Source: Candidatus Moraniibacteriota bacterium (GTDB taxonomy: Bacteria; Patescibacteriota; Minisyncoccia; Moranbacterales; UBA9337). From it: a stretch of DNA of 6,565 nt. The DNA lies in NCBI GenBank assembly GCA_003510795.1, contig DOKP01000051.1:1468-8032 (forward strand), written 5' to 3'. The translations under genes were made by a program, and so were the position numbers. Below, piece after piece: positions 4,922 to 6,565 of the stretch. Below the pieces are notes generated by a model. That model was not told where the DNA came from. It did not search any database and worked only from the letters and a program-made list of their open reading frames with translations. Position 1 is the stretch's first letter, and the number at the start of each line of letters is the position of its first letter.

Positions 4922-6008
4922 TTAAACATTTTTCTTTTTCAAAAATGCCTCGATAAATTCATCAATTTCACCATTTAAAACCGCCTCTGGGTTAGTGCTT
5001 TCAAAATCCGTGCGATGATCTTTGACTAATTTATAGGGATGAATTACGTAAGAGCGAATTTGACTTCCCCACTCGGCGCTCTGATGCTCTCCTTTAAGTT
5101 TTCTTTTTTCTAAATCTTGTTGCTCTAGGAATTTCTTATGTAGTTTAGCCAGCAATAATTTCATCGCGCGTTCTTTATTTTGTAATTGCGATCGCTCCGT
5201 CTGACAAGCCGCCACCGTATTAGTTGGCAGGTGAGTTATCCGCACGGCACTATCGGTAGTATTGACACTTTGTCCACCTGCTCCCGAAGATCTAAAGGTA
5301 TCAATTTTCAAATCTTCAGTTTTTATTTGTACTTCCTTCAAACTCTCAATTACGGGCAAAATTTCCACCAAAGCAAATGATGTCTGTCTTAAATTATCCG
5401 AATTAAATGGAGACAAGCGTACTAAACGGTGTGTGCCGGCCTCCCCTTTTAATAGTCCGTAAGCATGTAACCCTTCTACCTCAAAAGTCGCACTTTTTAT
5501 GCCAGCTTCCTGTCCTCGGGATTCATCAATTATTTTTGTTTTAAAATTCTTTATTTGAGCATAACGCAAATACATCCGAAGTAGCATCTCTGACCAATCT
5601 TGAGCATCCACTCCTCCCGCTCCCGCATGAATGGAAATAATTGCATTATTTTTATCGTATTCTTCACTCAACAATGCCGCCACTTCCAAATCTTTTAAAT
5701 TTTTTTCTAAACTAATTATTTGCTCACTCAAATCTTTTTTTTCTTTTTCGCTGTCAACTACCTCCAGTATTTCCAAAAGATAATCAATCTGTTTAGAATT
5801 TTCCTCCACCTTTTTGACAATTTTTTTAAGAGTTTCTATCTCTTGCATCATTAAGTTAGCCTTTTCATGATTATCCCAAAAACCCTCTGCGTTTATTTCT
5901 ATTTCAAATTCCTTAATTTTATTTTTTTTATCTTCTAAGTCAAAGACATTCCCGCAACATCGGGAGCTTAGATTTTATTTCTTCAAGTTTCTTTTTTAAT
6001 TCAATCAT
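4922..6008 (-). CDS. prfB: Peptide chain release factor 2, with programmed +1 frameshift
   Basis: RF2 recognises UAA and UGA stop codons in the ribosomal A site and triggers peptide release. Translation starts at the ATG at 6008 (MIELKKKLEE), reads 22 codons to CTT (5943-5945), meets TGA (5940-5942), slips +1 and continues at GAC (5939-5941) to the TAA at 4922-4924. The joined product has 361 residues, normal for RF2. The junction RECL-DLEDKK aligns with the E. coli junction RGYL-DYDAKK, and EGFWDN follows as in the family. The stop-codon-reading tripeptide SPF is at 199-201 and the catalytic GGQ at 244-246 of the joined protein. An ORF beginning at the ATG at 5851 would lose 52 N-terminal residues and is not the real start. 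No SD precedes 6008. The gene is intact, not a pseudogene, and is expected to autoregulate through RF2 levels. Confidence 0.96.
5939..5945 (-). promoter_or_regulatory. prfB +1 programmed frameshift site (CTTTGAC)
   Basis: CTTTGAC is the canonical RF2 slippery sequence: Leu-tRNA slips from CUU to UUU when UGA is read slowly. The upstream stimulatory SD-like element is weak, GGGA at 5950-5953, 4 nt before CTT, compared with AGGGGG in E. coli. Confidence 0.95.
5950..5965 (-). promoter_or_regulatory. Small hairpin just upstream of the frameshift site
   Basis: TCCCG (5961-5965) and CGGGA (5950-5954) form a perfect 5-bp stem around ATGTTG on the mRNA strand. The 3' strand of the stem is the SD-like element, so stem formation and ribosomal SD pairing would compete. 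The stem lies in coding sequence. Confidence 0.5.
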
Positions 6009-6034
6009 TTTATAAAAATATAAATTTGAAATAT

Positions 6035-6102
6035 GATACAAATGATGCGAATTTTATGCTAATACGCAAATATGCAAATTAATAGATACAAATGATACGA
6101 AT
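6035..6102 (+). repeat. Short repeat array downstream of the GxxExxY gene
   Basis: GATACAAATGATGCGAAT (6035-6052) recurs as GATACAAATGATACGAAT (6085-6102), 17 of 18 bases, 50 bp apart. Between them, ACGCAAATATGCAAAT (6064-6079) has an inverted counterpart on the other side of the gene. The array fills the gap between the GxxExxY stop codon and prfB, where I see no convincing terminator or promoter. Confidence 0.75.
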
Positions 6103-6103
6103 A

Positions 6104-6496
6104 CTATTCTTTTGCATTTGAATTAATTATTCTTTTTGGTTTTAAGTATCTTTGATGAAAATTGATCAACAGCCCTAGTTTTAAATTCATTGCTTTTAGA
6201 TATCTTTGGACTTGATTATATTCTTCTCTACCTGCAAATTTTATAGCCTTTATTTCTATAACAATTTTATCATAAACCAAGAAGTCTATTCTATTACTAT
6301 TATCTTTAATTAATTCACTGTCTGATTTTATGCAAAGTTCTTTTTTATAAGGAATACTATTTTCAACAAATAATTTTTCTAGAGCATTAGAATATTGAGA
6401 TTCTTTACAATAGCAACCAAGCTCATTATGTACCTTAAAAAATATGCCTGTTAGTTTATAAGATTCTTGTGCATATATAACTTTTTCTAAACTCAT
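6104..6496 (-). CDS. GxxExxY family protein (PD-(D/E)XK nuclease-like)
   Basis: The function of this family (TIGR04256) is not established; a PD-(D/E)XK nuclease-like fold is proposed. From the ATG at 6496 the product has 130 residues, a normal family length. It shows SYKLTGIFFKVHNELG (12-27), the motif region CYCKESQY (28-35), and the candidate nuclease residues D71 (RIDFLV) and E81-x-K83 (VIEIKA). QVQRYL (95-100) and LKLGLLINF (105-113) follow. The naming motif's Gly is Tyr here (YCKESQY). An ATG at 6550 is in frame, but the added 18 residues (MQMTQICECECN...) are encoded by flanking repeat sequence, so the later start is preferred although neither has an SD. Inverted short repeats on both sides and insertion next to prfB suggest a mobile cassette. 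Confidence 0.85.
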   Translation of the reverse strand: MSLEKVIYAQESYKLTGIFFKVHNELGCYCKESQYSNALEKLFVENSIPYKKELCIKSDSELIKDNSNRIDFLVYDKIVIEIKAIKFAGREEYNQVQRYLKAMNLKLGLLINFHQRYLKPKRIINSNAKE

Positions 6497-6525
6497 AATT
6501 ATACTTTTTAAAATATTACATTCAC

Positions 6526-6565
6526 ATTCGCATATTTGCGTCATTTGCATTCATTCGCGTATTTG
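6526..6565 (-). repeat. Short repeat array upstream of the GxxExxY gene
   Basis: ACGCAAATATGCGAAT on the minus strand (6526-6541) matches the plus-strand copy at 6064-6079 at 15 of 16 positions. TGCAAATGACGCAAAT on the minus strand (6534-6549) resembles the left-flank unit at 6037-6052 at 13 of 16 positions. The array runs to the window end and is probably longer. Confidence 0.7.

Noticed and set aside
5186..5462. Plus-strand ORFs opposite prfB
   Set aside because: They are antisense to conserved RF2 coding sequence including the GGQ region, with no family resemblance or start signals.
4922..5851. prfB as a truncated gene starting at the ATG at 5851
   Set aside because: The missing 52 residues are encoded upstream through a canonical CTTTGAC +1 frameshift, giving a normal-length RF2.
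6498..6503. A perfect TATAAT just before the GxxExxY ATG as a -10 box
   Set aside because: It is one base from the start codon, so transcription would begin inside the gene, and no acceptable -35 lies 16-18 bp upstream.
6497..6550. An 18-residue longer N-terminus for the GxxExxY protein
   Set aside because: The extension is encoded by repeat sequence, is unlike family N-termini, and the ATG at 6496 gives the normal length.

Overview
This is an AT-rich bacterial window in which every gene I can support lies on the minus strand. In transcription order, right to left, they are: a GxxExxY-family protein, prfB (peptide chain release factor 2), a family 2 glycosyltransferase resembling dolichyl-phosphate glucosyltransferase, a galT-like hexose-1-phosphate uridylyltransferase, a YjbQ/UPF0047 protein, pcm (protein-L-isoaspartate O-methyltransferase) and dnaJ. 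Low GC, weak or absent Shine-Dalgarno (SD) sequences at most starts, repeat-filled intergenic gaps and a GxxExxY gene next to housekeeping genes suggest a Patescibacteria/CPR (Parcubacteria-like) or other uncultured lineage. No marker gene fixes this. The in-frame UGA in prfB works as a programmed frameshift stop, which argues for the standard genetic code and against lineages that read UGA as glycine.

Layout. Positions 1-279, downstream of dnaJ, hold a large inverted-repeat element (66-240) with nested hairpins and no gene. dnaJ (280-1356) is preceded by a near-perfect CIRCE operator (1416-1442), so it is probably repressed by HrcA. The same palindrome is followed by a T-run and looks like an intrinsic terminator for pcm. 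pcm (1469-2095) and the YjbQ gene (2126-2569) are 30 bp apart and probably co-transcribed. The YjbQ leader has two mutually exclusive RNA hairpins, one covering its SD. A related palindrome lies in opposite orientation just upstream of galT (2657-3751). The glycosyltransferase (3852-4631) has a good sigma-70-type promoter (4687-4715) that could drive galT, YjbQ and pcm as well. The gap at 4632-4921 also holds heptamer tandem repeats and an imperfect inverted repeat. prfB spans 4922-6008 with a +1 frameshift at CTTTGAC (5939-5945). The GxxExxY gene (6104-6496) sits between similar short repeats in inverted orientation, as in a small repeat-flanked cassette.

Functionally, the glycosyltransferase and GalT fit nucleotide-sugar and lipid-linked sugar metabolism. 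Pcm and DnaJ are protein repair and folding functions, and prfB is translation termination. The most distinctive material is non-coding: the CIRCE/terminator overlap, the paired palindromes before YjbQ and galT, the prfB frameshift cassette with its own hairpin, and the nested inverted repeat at 66-240.
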